A stretch of DNA of 24,129 bases, from assembly GCA_003339415.1 (NCBI GenBank), contig PDHQ01000436.1:1-24129 (forward strand), written 5' to 3'. Origin of the DNA: Ophiocordyceps camponoti-saundersi (nom. inval.). Lineage: Eukaryota > Ascomycota > Sordariomycetes > Hypocreales > Ophiocordycipitaceae. The position numbers and the translations under genes are program-made. Shown in pieces: positions 1 through 12,361 of this stretch (positions are counted from its first letter, which is position 1; every line of letters starts with the position of its first letter). Below the pieces are notes generated by a model. That model searched no databases, was not told where the DNA came from, and was given only the letters and a program-made list of their open reading frames with translations.

Positions 1-12
1 TGTTCCATCTCT

Positions 13-28
13 CCCCCCCCCCCCCCCC
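13..28. repeat. C16 homopolymer run
   Basis: Sixteen consecutive C residues lie a few bases from the left end. C runs are not RIP substrates because CpC is not the preferred context, so they persist in this DNA. The true length is uncertain because homopolymers are prone to sequencing error. Confidence 0.85.
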
Positions 29-29
29 T

Positions 30-540
30 CTAGCCCGCTAATACCATGCTAAGTAGCTCGAAGCCTTTACTAGCCCTCTTAACGATAATAGTCCTACTAC
101 CTACGGTAATATTAAAATAATAGAATATAAAGTACGTAGCGATTATATACTCTAAATTTACGAGGTATACCTCTTTACGAAAATCGCCGCCTCTTGTCCC
201 CTTACCTCTAAGCACTTTACCTAGTTCTCTTATCTTCGTAGCGCTATCTAATATACTCGTAATAAGAATCTGCCCCCTAATATATAAACTACCGTACTTA
301 ACGCTACCCTTACTGCTAGCTATATCTAATAAACGCTTAGCACCTACTCTAATCGTTTAATAGTAAGGCGTTTTTTTAAACTTATCGGACCTAATAGACT
401 TTCTCTTATCGCCCGCGCTATTCCTAGTATATTAAAGCGTTAGGCTCTTAAGGCGTAGGAAACGATTACTAGCTTAGCTCCTCGTATTATTAACTTTAGT
501 TACTCTATACCCTTTTATACTATACTGCTACTAATTAAAA
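30..540 (-). pseudogene. Decayed minus-strand reading frame, unknown protein
   Basis: The last 61 codons before the TAG at 30-32 are open. The same frame runs upstream to about 540 with only scattered TAA/TAG stops (rc of 357-359, 432-434, 474-476, 528-533), all at positions expected if Gln or Trp codons were hit by RIP. Between the stops the translation is a mixed basic/hydrophobic protein, for example a Gly-Ser-Leu-Tyr-Ile-Arg-Gly-Gln stretch near 270-295 followed by a Lys/Arg/Gly-rich segment, and it does not look like random TA-rich translation. I do not recognise the family. The GTG at 213-215 is unlikely to be a true start, and this looks like the C-terminal part of a longer gene. A repeat or transposon gene is likely from context only. 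Confidence 0.4.
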
Positions 541-2270
541 AAGGTTTTATAAGTTTAATTAGTAGTAAATAGCTTAAAAACTTATATATCCGATAATATT
601 ACGCTAAAGCCTGCGACCTCCTTTAAAGCCTCCTCTCTAATCTTATATATAACCTCCTCCTAATATAGGCGCTAACTATTACTACGTTATCGGAAACTCC
701 TCGGGCGCTTAATAACGCTCTTAGGTTTATTACTTTCCCCGCTAAAAAGAACCCTAAGTAGTTAGCGGTTATAATTATTCTCTATATACTCTAGTATATA
801 TATCTAAGACGATTTCCCCCTAAATAAGACGGTATATTATCTATTATAGATATACGTAGAAAAATTAGTAAGATATAACTATTCTTTTATATACCCTACT
901 CCCTTTTTACCTTACTTTATTTTAACTTATCTAATATATAAAGTATAAAGGCGTAAATATTTATATACTTAAGTAGTTAGGATTTATTACTATTTATAGC
1001 GATAAAAGAACCCCTAAGGGCTATTAAATCCGCGTCTCCGATAAAAAAACGCTTTACTAACTACGCTCGGAACTATATTCTTTACTCGAGTAACCCTAAG
1101 CTTTTCTAGTAAAAGTTTTTAAGACTAATAATATAGTTTAGCTTTATCGCTACTAGTTTATAATACGTAATAAACCCCCGCCTTTATAATACTAATTCGT
1201 AGAAGTTCCTAAAATATAAGAAAAGGGCTAAGTAAACGATTTAATTAATACCTATAAAGGCTCCTAATAGTATCTTATATATAATTAGCGTTTATTTCTT
1301 TTTACGCTAGCTTATTACCGTTAATAAAATAGTCTTACCTTTTTATAATCTAACCTTGCCTCTTCTCTTCTCCTATATCGTAATCTACGTATCTCTATAT
1401 ACCCCTTTTATAATCTACTAAATATTCCTTACTATAAGAATACCTATCTAAATATATTACTTACGACGTAAATATATATATATATAAATATATAATATAT
1501 AAAATATAAATCTAGGCGAAATAATAACTATAAATTACCTTTTCTAATATTAACTACTTATTAATATTATCCTATCTAATATAATATATAAACCGGCCCT
1601 TTTTTCTACTATTAGCTTATTATATATATACTTATTATCCTTTTTATCTTTTTAAGAAAAAAACCCGTATATCGCTCGCTACGTTTAAATATTATCTTAT
1701 ATTATATTTTAAGTATTTTAAATTTCCTATTTATATCTTATACTAACCGTTTATTTAAGAAGAATAAAATCACCTAACTATAGAATATACGGCCTTATAA
1801 AAGAAGGAAATATAAAAAAAAAAAAATCTATATATTCGTCTAATTCCGTCTCGTTTATTAAATTCCTTAGGCTAAAAAGATAAAATTACTCGGAGCACGA
1901 GCTATATATATAACTAAGTCCCTTACGCTTACGGCGACTAATATTATCTATAAGATAATCTTACGCCTTTCCTTATCTCCTTTACACTTAAGAAGATTCT
2001 CTCTATTTTAACTTCCCTTTAAAAAGACGATAGTTTATTTTACCCCCTTTTCTTAAGCACTCTCTAAATATAAGATACTTATCTATTAATTTTTTTCTAA
2101 TAAATTAAAATAGCCTAATTAACCCGTACTACTTTAATAGATATTAATCTACCTTTACTACCCTAATAAACTTTTAGTATTATATTACTATTTCTAACTT
2201 ATATGCCCTAGCGGACCTAAACCTACTCCTTTTATACCGTCTTCCCTGCTAGCCCTCTATTTATTTTTTA
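541..2270. other. Degenerate TA-rich stretch, no gene recognised
   Basis: This stretch is RIP-saturated, with (TA)n-like runs near 1480-1505 and 1618-1630 and an A-run at 1815-1826. All frames looked at are heavily interrupted and no repeat of useful length stood out. It may be an older part of the same dead element as the frame at 30-540. Confidence 0.5.
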
Positions 2271-2839
2271 CGAGTGCCGGTTACCTTACTAAAATATAAG
2301 AATAGATACTTCTTAGAACCTACCCCTCTACTACCTAATAAATTCACGCTTTTAAATACGGGAAGTAATCTTATCCCCTTAGGCCTTATATTAATATTAA
2401 AATCGTTATATATATATATATATATATTTAAAAAAAAAATCCTAGCTAATATATTATATTTTAGAGATATATAAATATTAGGTTATAAAATATAATATAT
2501 AATCTCGTCTAACCTTAAACCTAACTATATAGGTACCGTAAACTAATTACGCTTTAGAAACTAGCTTTATATCCTCCGCGTTTTGCTAGTACTAAGCTAA
2601 TACGGTAATTATAACTATAGAACTATTATACTAGTCTATATATATATATCGTCCTAAGTTCTAGTTACGTTCGTATATAAGCGGTATATACTACGCGCTA
2701 TAAAGAAGTAAAGTAGAAAGATACTATATACTCGAATAAACTATATATATATAAACTACCTCTCTTCCTGCCGTCCTTATTATACTTCTTCCCTATTAAG
2801 CTTCTCTTTACTAAGTAACTATCTCTTACCTTTCTAAAA

Positions 2840-2939
2840 CCCCCCCCCCCCCCCCTAAAAGCTATTACTTAGTCTATTACTATTAACCGACAAAAATAGA
2901 AAAAAAAAAAGAAAAAAAAAAAGAACGAAAAAAATATAT
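2840..2939. repeat. C16 run followed by A-rich (GAAAA)n-like tract
   Basis: Sixteen C residues at 2840-2855 are followed from about 2890 by a purine tract of A-runs broken by single G residues. The tract sits immediately upstream of the ATG at 2948 that opens the longest ghost gene. It is low-complexity sequence, and no promoter element can be claimed. Confidence 0.7.
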
Positions 2940-2947
2940 TTACGAAA

Positions 2948-5900
2948 ATGCCTAAGGAATCTAATATACGGGGAGGACATAGTAAAGATAGTATAGTTTT
3001 TATATCGTATAACCCGGTTTTTCTAGATAAGCTAACGCTTATAACCCCTACTAATAACTCTTCTAAGTTTTATTCCCGCTATAAGATTAAGTATCTTAAT
3101 TCGCTAGCTAAGCTCTTATATATATATAGCTATTTATCCCCCTTAAATACTAGATCTAACCTACCTCTCCCTCTTCGCGAAAATAGGCCGCCGCTTTTAG
3201 GAAATAACCGAATCTAAAGCCTTTAACTCTGCCGCTATATATAGACTTTTTTAAGAAAAACATAGTATCGACTATAAGGAAAATACCCCGGATCTGCCGT
3301 TAGATAACTCCGAAACCGAAAAGGAATTTTCGCTTAGTATAATATTTATTATTAGTTCCTATCTTAAACTTATTACTATCCCGCTAGCCGCCTAAATCCT
3401 TATACCTTAGAACTATATTCGGATTTTATTATTTAACTAGTAAATATAATACGATACTAAATACGCTAGCAAAACGCTACCTTTCGATATATATAACTAT
3501 ACGTTCTATATCGCTAACTCGTCCTCTTTTAACGCCTAGTTTATAGTCCTTTACTTAAGCAAACCTTATAACTAAGATACCTAATATTAGCACCGCTAAT
3601 AATACCCTCTACCCCCTAGCCTACTTAAGCTATACTACGCTATCCTCCTATCTTAGTATATCTAGCATATCTTTACGCTTTTCCCGCCTTCCTAATCTCT
3701 CCCTAACCTTACTAGCTTATTAATAAATACGAATATATATTATTAAATTTCCTACCGTAACTAGTCTATATTTTAAGTCTTCTTTATACGATATTAGGAA
3801 ATATTTGCCGGCGCGTATACTTACGATACCTTCTAGAACGAGAACTCGCCCGCCTTTTATATATATAATATTAGCTCCGATATAGAACTCGATCCCGGCT
3901 ACTACCCGCCCTATCCTACTCCCTATCCTTATTTCCCCCTTATAATAGATACCGCTATATAACCCTTACTAGTTACCCTCGATATATTTTAGGATATTAC
4001 TTAGTTATCCGAAGAAGGGAATCTTTGCGATACGCGTAAGGATAACTTTTCCGATATCTACTCTTATTACGGTAACTCCGACGATAACTTTCCCGATACC
4101 GATTACTATAACGACGATGCCGACGATACTAACGATATAAATATAAAGGATAGGAATAAGAGACTCTTTACCGGCCGCTTTAACTAATTTCTTCGGTATT
4201 TATAAGCTAAATATAATCTTTCCTATATCGAATAACTCTCTTACGCCCTCGCCGTTAATATTAGCTATTCCCCCCCCTAGCTCGGAGACGATTCTAACCC
4301 CCCTCGCTAGTCTAACGACCTATTTAACAAATCGCTATCCCCTCCCTCTAAGTATCGAGACGATCCCCCCTCGCCTCGTAAATCTAACCACGCCTCTAAC
4401 GGGGCGCTACCCTCTAACCCCCCGTAGAAATACTATTTACTAGCCGATTTTAAGAGTTTTAGCGGGGGGTTAGCAAGCCCTAATAACTTTATATTTTACC
4501 CCCTCGCTTTCTACCTACGTTATAGGAACTTATTATCGATAGGCCCCCCCTCGTTCCTCGAAAAACGCTATTATATTATACGTTATAATAAGAGTGTTTG
4601 TAACTACGACCTTTCCGATAGTTTATATTATAACGCCGCGGCGGAAAAATACTTACTTTTCTTCGGCCCCTTCTATAGCTCTTTTACTACCGGCCGTTCC
4701 CTTACTACGAAACCCGGTTATCTCTTAATAATAATAGGCCTTCTTATAGCAGCTCTTATACTCCCGTTAGTTAAGGCGGAACCTTATATAATAAAGTAGC
4801 GTAGCCTCGTAAAAGCTATTACCCCCCCTTTTACCGATAGCGCTTAGGACCCTAACTTAATCTACTTATTCTTTTACGAGCGCTAATATATTTACTTAGC
4901 TATCTACAACTCCTCGTTTACTTTCCGTATAGAGTAGGTTATAACTATATAAGTCTCGGAAATCCTTAAGTAACGCCGCGACTTCTTTATTCTTTTTAAC
5001 CCGCTCTTATAGCTTATCGTCTTCTTTCTCCGTAACCCGCGCGAATATCTCTGCCTCCTACGTAAGTTCGAACCCTCTAGTTTCCCCGGTATCCTTAGTT
5101 ACTTCGCTATAGTTTTCTATCACGCTACCGACGCTGTCGCGTAACGCTTAGCCTCGCCTCCTAGCCCCGCTCTTAGTAATAACTCTAATCTCGCCGACTA
5201 CGAAGCTATAGCCCTCTTCGATTATTTAAGTAAGTATTACTTTACTAGCGAACCTAACCTCCTCCCGCCCTCTTTTTTTAAGCGTCTTAATACTATAGCT
5301 AGTATATAAAAATACGCTTAGCTATTAATCTCGCGTAATATACTTAACTTTAGTAATCCCTTATTTAATATAGGAACCCGCTCCTAGCCCCTTATTATAC
5401 TTTAATAGCCGGTTCTTTTATATATCCCCTTAATCAGCTATTATTATAACCCTATCCTTATTATCGAGAAATATACCTATTCTTAAGCTACGTTTTTTAA
5501 TAGCCTTAGTATTACTTAAATAGAATACGTAAAATATTTCCTAAGCTATATCTTTTAATATTCTTAGATCTTATAAATAAAAGCCTTCGTCTCCTACTAG
5601 GTTTAGTAATAAGTTAATACTTTAGCGCTTATAGTTTTTAATAACGCGACTAATAAAAGTTCTGCTATCTTTTTATAAGATACTATATCTATTTTTAAGA
5701 TATAGGAATAGTTTTCTAATCCCTTTTCCGCCGCGTTAGTTTACTATTATATAACCCCCTCCCCTATCCTTTACGCTATACTCCTAATATAATAAAAAGG
5801 TTACTTAAGAAACTTTACTAACACGCTTATACTACTCCTTCCCTACTCCCGTATAAATAGTCTACTAGCTATATTAAGAATATTATATAAATATATTATA

Positions 5901-6555
5901 ATCTTACCGATATTACTAGCCTAACGCTCTTATCTAAATACGCTACTTAGTATTCTATATTATATATATTTATCCGCTATATAGATAAGGTAAATATTAG
6001 TTATAAGGATTAAGTCCGCTTACTCGCTACTATTATAATAGAAAAGTTAATAAATTAGATACCGGGCTCCCTTAATAGTCGCCTCTCTATTAGCTATATC
6101 CGCCGCTTCTAACTAAATCGTATCGCCCTTACTTATATCGCCCCTATACTACTCGGTTCCCTAAGGCGGTTAGCCCTCGGGGCCTAGTAAGCTATCTCCC
6201 TCCTTACGAATATATAAAGCTTACCCGTTTATTTTTTTTAATTCGGCCTTACCCCCCCTTTCTCCGCTATCCCTCCTCTTCTCGAATAAGGCTTCGTAGA
6301 CCTTCTCCTCCCTTACTCGATATAGTTAACTAATATCCGCGAATACTACCGATATACGTTATCTATAATTTAAAACGCTAGCTTCCGCTAGGAACTAAAT
6401 ATTATTATTATACTTACTCTTACTATTACCGCCGCTCCGGGTATACTATACTTTAATATTAACTAAGGCCGTTTCGCGGTCTCGGAAAAGAAGATAGATC
6501 CGCGATATTTATCGGTTTACTTCGTATTACGAATACTCTAGTTTTTATTTCCTAA
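2948..6555 (+). pseudogene. Long RIP-destroyed coding sequence, about 1.1-1.2 kaa, family unknown
   Basis: ATG 2948 opens 89 codons. A second frame (codons starting at multiples of 3) then carries protein-like sequence from about 3165 to 5950, and a third frame finishes it at TAA 6553-6555. The two changes of frame could be introns or indels. In the main frame a stretch of 123 codons (4428-4796) has no stop at all, which is hard to get by chance in sequence this rich in TA. The translation has an Asp/Asn/Tyr-rich acidic segment around 4030-4140, a Pro/Ser-rich segment around 4260-4420, a hydrophobic run of about 20 residues at 4715-4780 that could be a membrane segment, and an Arg/Pro-rich tail at 6150-6300. 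Stops are TAA/TAG in Gln/Trp-like positions. No transposase, reverse transcriptase or helicase motif was recognised. A gene carried by a repeat, or a duplicated host gene, are both possible. Confidence 0.5.
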
Positions 6556-6639
6556 TTAGTTCCCCCCGAAAAAATATATAAATAATATAATATCGGTTAG
6601 TAAAATAATAAAAAAGATTAGTAATACTAACTACCTTAC

Positions 6640-6900
6640 CCTATTAGTATTTTATACTATTATATTTTTTTCTACCTTATTAATATTCCGGTTTTTAGAA
6701 TATAAATATATTAACTTCCGTACGCTTATTAAGCTTCGCTTACTTAAGTTTACCTCTCCGCGTAAGTACCCGCGCCGTACTAAATATACTTTTCCCCCTA
6801 AAGATCGTTTATATACTAGGTATAAAGCTTTGCTTACCGTATAGCGCTATAGCCCTAAGCGATATCTATAAACTGTTTTCGATAATCTAGGCGCCGAAGT
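6640..6900 (-). pseudogene. Short decayed minus-strand coding fragment
   Basis: The reverse strand from about 6898 down to 6660 reads as roughly 80 codons with one TAG, in a basic sequence rich in Arg, Lys, Tyr, Leu and Gly (a Lys-Arg-Ser-Leu-Gly-Gly-Lys-Val stretch lies near 6790). It faces the end of the long plus-strand ghost gene. It is too short to name and could be an accidental open stretch. Confidence 0.28.
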
Positions 6901-8169
6901 AAGTATAAGGGAAAACGGGATAGTTAAAAGAGAATATTAGCGCTAGGAGGTAATATATAGTTCTAATATATTATAAAAAAAGTAGGAATTATATATTTTA
7001 TATACGAAATATAAAAAACTTATAATTTTATAGCTTAACTACGGTTAGTTATAAACGTAAAATATTATATAAAAATTTAATATTATATAAGCTTTTAAGA
7101 ATCCGAAGATAACCGATAAAAGAATATTATATTTAACCTAATAACCTTATATCGTACTATTATAAGCTAAGCTATAATATATTATAAAATATAAAGTTAG
7201 CCTTAACTTATAATATATTACTCGCGTCTATATATATATATCCTATAATATAAATTTTAATACCTTTTACTCCTATTAACCTTACTATATATAGTTTAGT
7301 TTATAACCTTTATATAGATTATTAATTATATAATATAGAACTTGAAATATAAGATATTAACGTTTTTTATAGTATTTTCCGTATAGGCTTTTACCGTCTA
7401 TAAAAAAGGCCGTATAAACTAGTAGCTGCTACCGATTTACTAGAGAATAGTAGCGCTAGGAAGAGATAAAAATATCTTTTTAAGGGTTATATATATATTA
7501 TTAAATAGTCGAAAATAACTTTTAGAGTTTCGAAAGCCTTTACGGACTAGAGTTATAATAGCGGCTATATAAAGATAGCGGCTACTATCCGAGTAAATAG
7601 TATAATTTAGTTTTCCTTTATAAACGAAATAGGTAAATAAAATATTTAGCCCTTAAGCTTATCCCTATATTTATTTATAAGTCGCTAATTATAATTCGAG
7701 TCTAGGATATAACTTATAGCTAAAACTTTACTAAACGGAATTATAGCTTTGCTTAAACCTTATACCTTTATATAATAAACTACTTACTAGCTTTACTAAT
7801 CCTCTACGTAAACCGATATTCGAAATAGTTCCCTCCTACTAAGATATATAAGAGAAGGCTAGAGACTAAATAGACTATTTAATAAAGCTTTCGGGATATC
7901 GAAATCCTACTTAGTCTTTTACTTACTATTCTAGGCTATATAATAATACGTATATAATAAATTAATCGTTTTTTATAATCGGATTTTTCTCCTTAAGTCG
8001 TTTCTAAGACTCGGGTTTTTACCCTATATTATACCCGCTATCCCGATACTGCCTTTTTTACTATATCCGTCCCTCGAGAAGCAAACCTTAAAAAAATAGC
8101 TAGACTATTTAATATACGCCTAAAAAATTCGAAAACTTCCTCTTAGCTATTTAGCTATCCTAGCGCTAA
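6901..8169. other. Degenerate stretch, no gene recognised
   Basis: This is RIP-saturated, very AT-rich sequence with many short TATA runs. Short coding-like pieces occur, for example around 7500-7560 and 8030-8160 on the plus strand, but none exceeds about 30 codons between stops in a way I trust. No tandem repeat or inverted repeat was noticed. Confidence 0.45.
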
Positions 8170-8526
8170 TATACCTCGGTATATATCTTACTATCCCGAA
8201 TTCTATAGCTACTATACTTAGAAGAAGTTAACTACTATTCCTTATACTTATTCGTTTTCCCTAATAACGGCGTATAATATAGCTATATACCTCCCGTAAC
8301 CCTTCGCCGTATATATCTAAACCCGTTTATATATATTTTATATTCTATCTATTACGATTATAAGTCTAACGTCTCTCTCGGCTTAGAAGCTTAGAATATC
8401 TTATCGCTTTTTATACTTACTACTTAAATTTTTAGAATACTTACCTTACCCGAATACCGCGTAATTAATAATAATAGCGAAAATATATATTTTCCTTACG
8501 CTCTTATTAATAAGCTCGGAAGATAA
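8170..8526 (+). pseudogene. Decayed plus-strand coding fragment, unknown
   Basis: A frame ending at TAA 8524-8526 reads for about 118 codons with four internal stops. Between them lies non-random protein rich in Tyr, Leu, Asn and Pro, including a Tyr-Leu-Phe-Val-Phe-Pro-Asn-Asn-Gly-Val segment near 8240-8270 and an Asn-Asn-Asn-Ser-Glu-Asn segment near 8470. The Tyr excess fits His-to-Tyr change by RIP. No family was recognised. Confidence 0.35.
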
Positions 8527-9399
8527 TTAGATAGCTTAAAAATAATAGAAAAGTCGAAACTCTAAGGAATAAATTAAGTAATAAAAGGCTTCTTTCCCTT
8601 CCGGATCGTAAGGTTCGCGCAGTATATAATATTACTTTAAACTTCCCTACCTTTACTTACGCTGCTGTTAGATCTCTTCTAGCAGTTTAATAGTTATTAG
8701 ATAAGCCGGCGTATACTACCTTAAACTTAATTACCGGGGCCTTTATACCTATCCTATTATCCTAATATTCCCTCTTATAAACCCGAAAAATATTTATAGA
8801 TACTATACTTATTAGTACCTAAGATAGAGTTATCCTGCCGGGCGGTAGTAACTTATAAGTTATTATTCGCAGCTCGTAGGCTTATATAGTAAGAAGGTTG
8901 CCCTCCTCTCTTTTCCGTATAAGAGAAAATTTCTTCCCTTTTTATCCTTCGCAGAAGTAGTAGTAACCTTAAAATACTACTATTACTATTATTATTAGTA
9001 TTAGTACTATCGGCGGTAGTAGTTTTATCGTATAAAGAATAAAGATAAGTAGAAGCAAAACGACGATAACGACGAGGGGGGGGAAAAAAAAATATCTATC
9101 GCTACTATACTTAGTCGCTTACCCCTCTCTAACGGGCTCGTTACTATTACTCTTAGCTCGGATAATAAAGTTAGGGCTAAATTTCTTTAAGCTACTATCT
9201 CTATATATATCTCCTTTGTACGGTATACTTTAGTAAATATCTGCTAATTATACGGTAGGACGAGGAATATCTTTATTTCTCTAGGATATTATACGATATT
9301 ACTCTTCGCCTACGCCCGGGCGAGACCCCTATTAAGCTCGTTACTAAGGTAGTTTATTATCTATCTTATTACTAGGCGATTATTATCTAAGCTGCTAGT
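8527..9399. other. Degenerate stretch with trinucleotide-like patches
   Basis: RIP-mutated sequence. Around 8950-9030 there are alternating TAG/TAC/TAT triplets (AGTAGTAGT, ACTACTATT), and 9076-9083 is a G8 run followed by an A9 run. A moderately GC-rich patch near 9300-9480 may be upstream coding sequence of the next ghost gene, but its frame is unclear. Confidence 0.4.
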
Positions 9400-9679
9400 T
9401 AGTTCCCTACCTAAGGGCCCTATAGTTATCGGTGCCTCTAGCGAGGGAGTATTCCCTTCTCTAGCTGCCGGCGCGTGCGCGGCTACTAAAAGGGCGCGTA
9501 CGCGTTATATATTTAGGACTCCCGCGGGAGCGTATGCGATTATTATCGCACTTAGGACGACGACGATAATAATATAAACGAAGACGAGGATAACGACGAA
9601 GACGTAGATAATAACGAAGATAACGAAGATAAAGAAGATAACGATAAAAAGGAGGACGACGATAGTAAGCACGAGAAGG

Positions 9680-9720
<41 letters not shown>

Positions 9721-11190
9721 GATAAGCCTCTCGCCCCTCCTTAGGTACGCCGCCGTTATCGCACGCCGGCGCTTACGTTACTAACTACGTTATCGGATAA
9801 CTAGTAAGGGTAGGAGGCGGCGCTAATATTTAATCCGTAGAAATTACTTTTATAAGCGCCCGCGGCGGGATCACTTCGGCAACTGCTTCTATCTTAACCG
9901 TTATCTTATTTATCTTAACTAGTTATTCGAGAGCGTTGTTATAACCTTTCTTCGTTATAGCCTCGGCCGGATTATTTTTTTCCTATCGATCTAGAATATT
10001 ATAATAATTTTCTTCCTTTCGTATAATTTACGTAAGCCTATTATATTAATTATAAGCCTCTTCTATCTTATACTACCTAGGTTAATAAGGTAGCTAGAGT
10101 GATTATTACTCCGTATAAGGCTTTAGATAGACTCCGGTAGCTATAAGCTTCTTACGATCTTCTCGACCGCGGCGTTAAGGGCGATATTACTATCGACTAC
10201 TTATACGATATCGTATAGTTCGCCCGTAAGCACGCTTCCTATTACTATCTTATACTTCCCCGAGGACTAGAGCCTAATATTACCGTAAATAGAGACTTCG
10301 GTCTCCGTATAAGCTATCTCCTTACTTAGAACGACGATAAATCCTATCTACTAGTATAGGTCCTTATTATCCGCAAACTAGCCCTTACTAAATATCTAAA
10401 GCTTCGTATAAAGGGGGTTAAGAGGGATAGAGCCTAGTACTTGATCGGACTTCCCTATATGCTGTCGTACGCGGTTATTTAAGGCGTCGAGTCCTCCTTT
10501 TTCGGGGTCTAGACTCGGGCAGCGGCTAAGAGGTTATCCCTACTTCGGGCTAGTAAATAGATAGGATTTACGCGTCTCGCTCGCGTTACGGAAAGTATGC
10601 TTATAGCGCGTTCTGCTTAGCTAAGCTAATAATCTATAATACCTATACCCGTCCTTTCTATTTTAAGGTAATACTATTACCCTTAAGGTAAACTCGTTCG
10701 CAGTTAAATTCTATAAGCGCCTCTAATCCTTACCGATAATCGAGAAGTTCGCGGGCGATAATATTATAAAGCTATCTATAGTACTCCTTACGATAGGTAT
10801 CGGCGACGAAGACTTAACTGCCCCGTCGTATAGCTTGCTGTGCGAAAATATCTACCTTATAAATCGATATAAAAGAGTACTCGAGGGGATAAATTTCGCG
10901 GCTTCTTCGGTAGCGCCCTCCTCTTCGTATAATAATTTATTAATACTATTATCGTATCCTTTATATTCGAGGAGGTATATATCGAATTCGTCTTCCTTAC
11001 GATTTATCGATTAGTAATCTTCTTCTCGTAGATAAAGTAGCGCTTCTTCGTACGAGGAAATATACGATATTCGTTAAAGCGAACTTACTTAAGTTTCCCT
11101 ATACTAAAATTCTATAAGGGTAATTCGTATAGTAACTAGGGAATCTGCTTAACCGATTCCCTCTATTCGTAGTAATATCGTAATATATAT
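9400..11190 (+). pseudogene. RIP-destroyed gene with Asp/Glu/Asn-rich tract, family unknown
   Basis: From about 9430 to 10670 a single frame (9661 is a codon start) carries protein-like sequence interrupted by TAG/TAA only. The 62 codons at 9556-9741 are open. They encode Asp4-Asn2, alternating Glu/Asp/Asn, and a run of Asn from the (AAT)n tract, a low-complexity acidic segment. Downstream, around 10100-10560, comes a globular-looking region with segments such as Leu-Leu-Asp-Arg-Gly-Val-Lys-Gly-Asp and Arg-Thr-Arg-Ala-Ala-Ala-Lys-Arg, rich in Leu, Arg and Lys. From about 10680 two other frames (10677-10990, then 10850-11190) look coding, so an intron or frameshift is likely. An A-rich stretch at 11205-11244 follows. 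It could be a repeat-borne or duplicated gene, but I cannot name it. Confidence 0.45.
9680..9719. repeat. (AAT)n trinucleotide microsatellite
   Basis: About thirteen perfect AAT units sit in frame inside the acidic segment of the surrounding ghost gene, where they encode an Asn run. The array was probably a coding low-complexity expansion. Confidence 0.85.
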
Positions 11191-11270
11191 ACCCGTATAA
11201 GGAATAGAAAAAAAGAATAAAAAAAATAAAAAAAAAAAATAAACTTCGTAAGAGGATATTTAGTTAATAA

Positions 11271-12100
11271 GTAACGAGTATTATCTGCTACGCTACGGCA
11301 CGCTCTCGTTATCGCGGCGTAAACTTTAGCCGCTACTTCGCTAAGGGTATCCTATATAAGTTATATCTTCCCGATAAGTTCTTCGAGGACTTCGGGTATT
11401 AATTTCTTAAGGAATTTTCCTTATTCTATAGCAGACCTCGTGCCGATTTATCTTATCCGGTATTCCGTATAATTTTTTCCTATATTAAGATACGAATCGG
11501 CTATTAACTAGATCTCGTCCTAAGTCTTATCGGGTCCTATATAATAGAGGTAGTACGATTACGCGGGCCCTTTAAGGATATTCGGAAAGATAGCGTAGTA
11601 CTAATCTTCCGCTTATGCTAATCTTTCGGCGGTACGATATAAATAGCTTAGCTTTAATATATAGATATTATACGGTCGCCTCGAATAGTTTTAGTCCTTC
11701 TGCTATCCTTTGCTAAAAGCTATAACCTTCTCGTACGTAATTAGCCTATCTTAGACTAGTCGTACGCGGCGTAATACGAAAGCTAGGCTTATAGGGATTA
11801 TTATAGGGGCTATTAATAGTTCCGGTATTAGCGTCGCTTTATACGAAGTTATACGGGCATAGGTCTCCGCGCTTTAATATAACGATTTCTCCTAATACTT
11901 AGATATATCGAGGAACCCGTTAATTAGATATCGCGAGTATTTTAACGCTAACTTTATTATTCGTATTATTTTTTTATTTAATCTTAGTATTATTATTCCT
12001 ATTTATCGGAATTACTTCGAATAAGTACGTATCCTTTCGTATATAATACCTAAGGTAGCCTTTAGGTATAAATAGAGATAAAAAAAAAATCACTTCTCTT
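11271..12100 (+). pseudogene. Decayed plus-strand gene fragment, family unknown
   Basis: Reading from 11271, the frame has only three stops (TAA at 11400, 11505 and 11619) in the first 117 codons. Stop density then rises towards 12000. The opening translation contains Cys-Tyr-Ala-Thr-Ala-Arg-Ser-Arg-Tyr-Arg-Gly, and Phe-Ala-Lys-Gly-Ile-Leu-Tyr-Lys-Leu-Tyr-Leu-Pro-Asp follows, then hydrophobic and Arg-rich sequence. The compact, charged composition is protein-like. It lies just after an A-rich spacer that separates it from the preceding ghost gene and may be a further exon of it. No catalytic motif was recognised. Confidence 0.42.
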
Positions 12101-12114
12101 ACTCTTATTATCGA

Positions 12115-12361
12115 CGCGTCTATAACCGACGACTCCGTTAGGGTCGAAGGAGTAGTATATTCGCCGCCGCGTATCTATTAGTTATACTAGCCTTTCTTAT
12201 TCTTATTATTAACGCGGTTATCGTCGATATTTACCGCCACGGTCCTTAACGATCGTTACCGCGTTAGTAGTAAGAATAATAAAGGCTAGTATATCTAATA
12301 GACCCGCGGCGGCGAATATACTACTTTTTCGCTCCCGACGGTATCGTTTATTATAACCGCG
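12115..12361. repeat. 247-bp near-perfect palindrome (fold-back)
   Basis: Bases 12115-12237 match the reverse complement of 12239-12361 without gaps, centred at about 12238. Long shared words include the stretch with TATTCGCCGCCGCG at 12159-12172 and its complement at 12304-12317, and TACTAGCCTTT at 12184-12194 with its complement at 12282-12292. Mismatches are mostly C/T or G/A, as expected if the arms were RIPped separately. The similarity weakens but seems to go on a few bases outward. It could be a fold-back MITE, a head-to-head inverted duplication, or an assembly artefact. Confidence 0.8.

Noticed and set aside
2274..2474. 66-codon open stretch starting at GTG on the plus strand
   Set aside because: It starts with GTG, ends in (TA)n-encoded Tyr/Ile and A-run-encoded Lys, and has no extension or similarity I can defend. 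It is likely a chance opening in decayed sequence.
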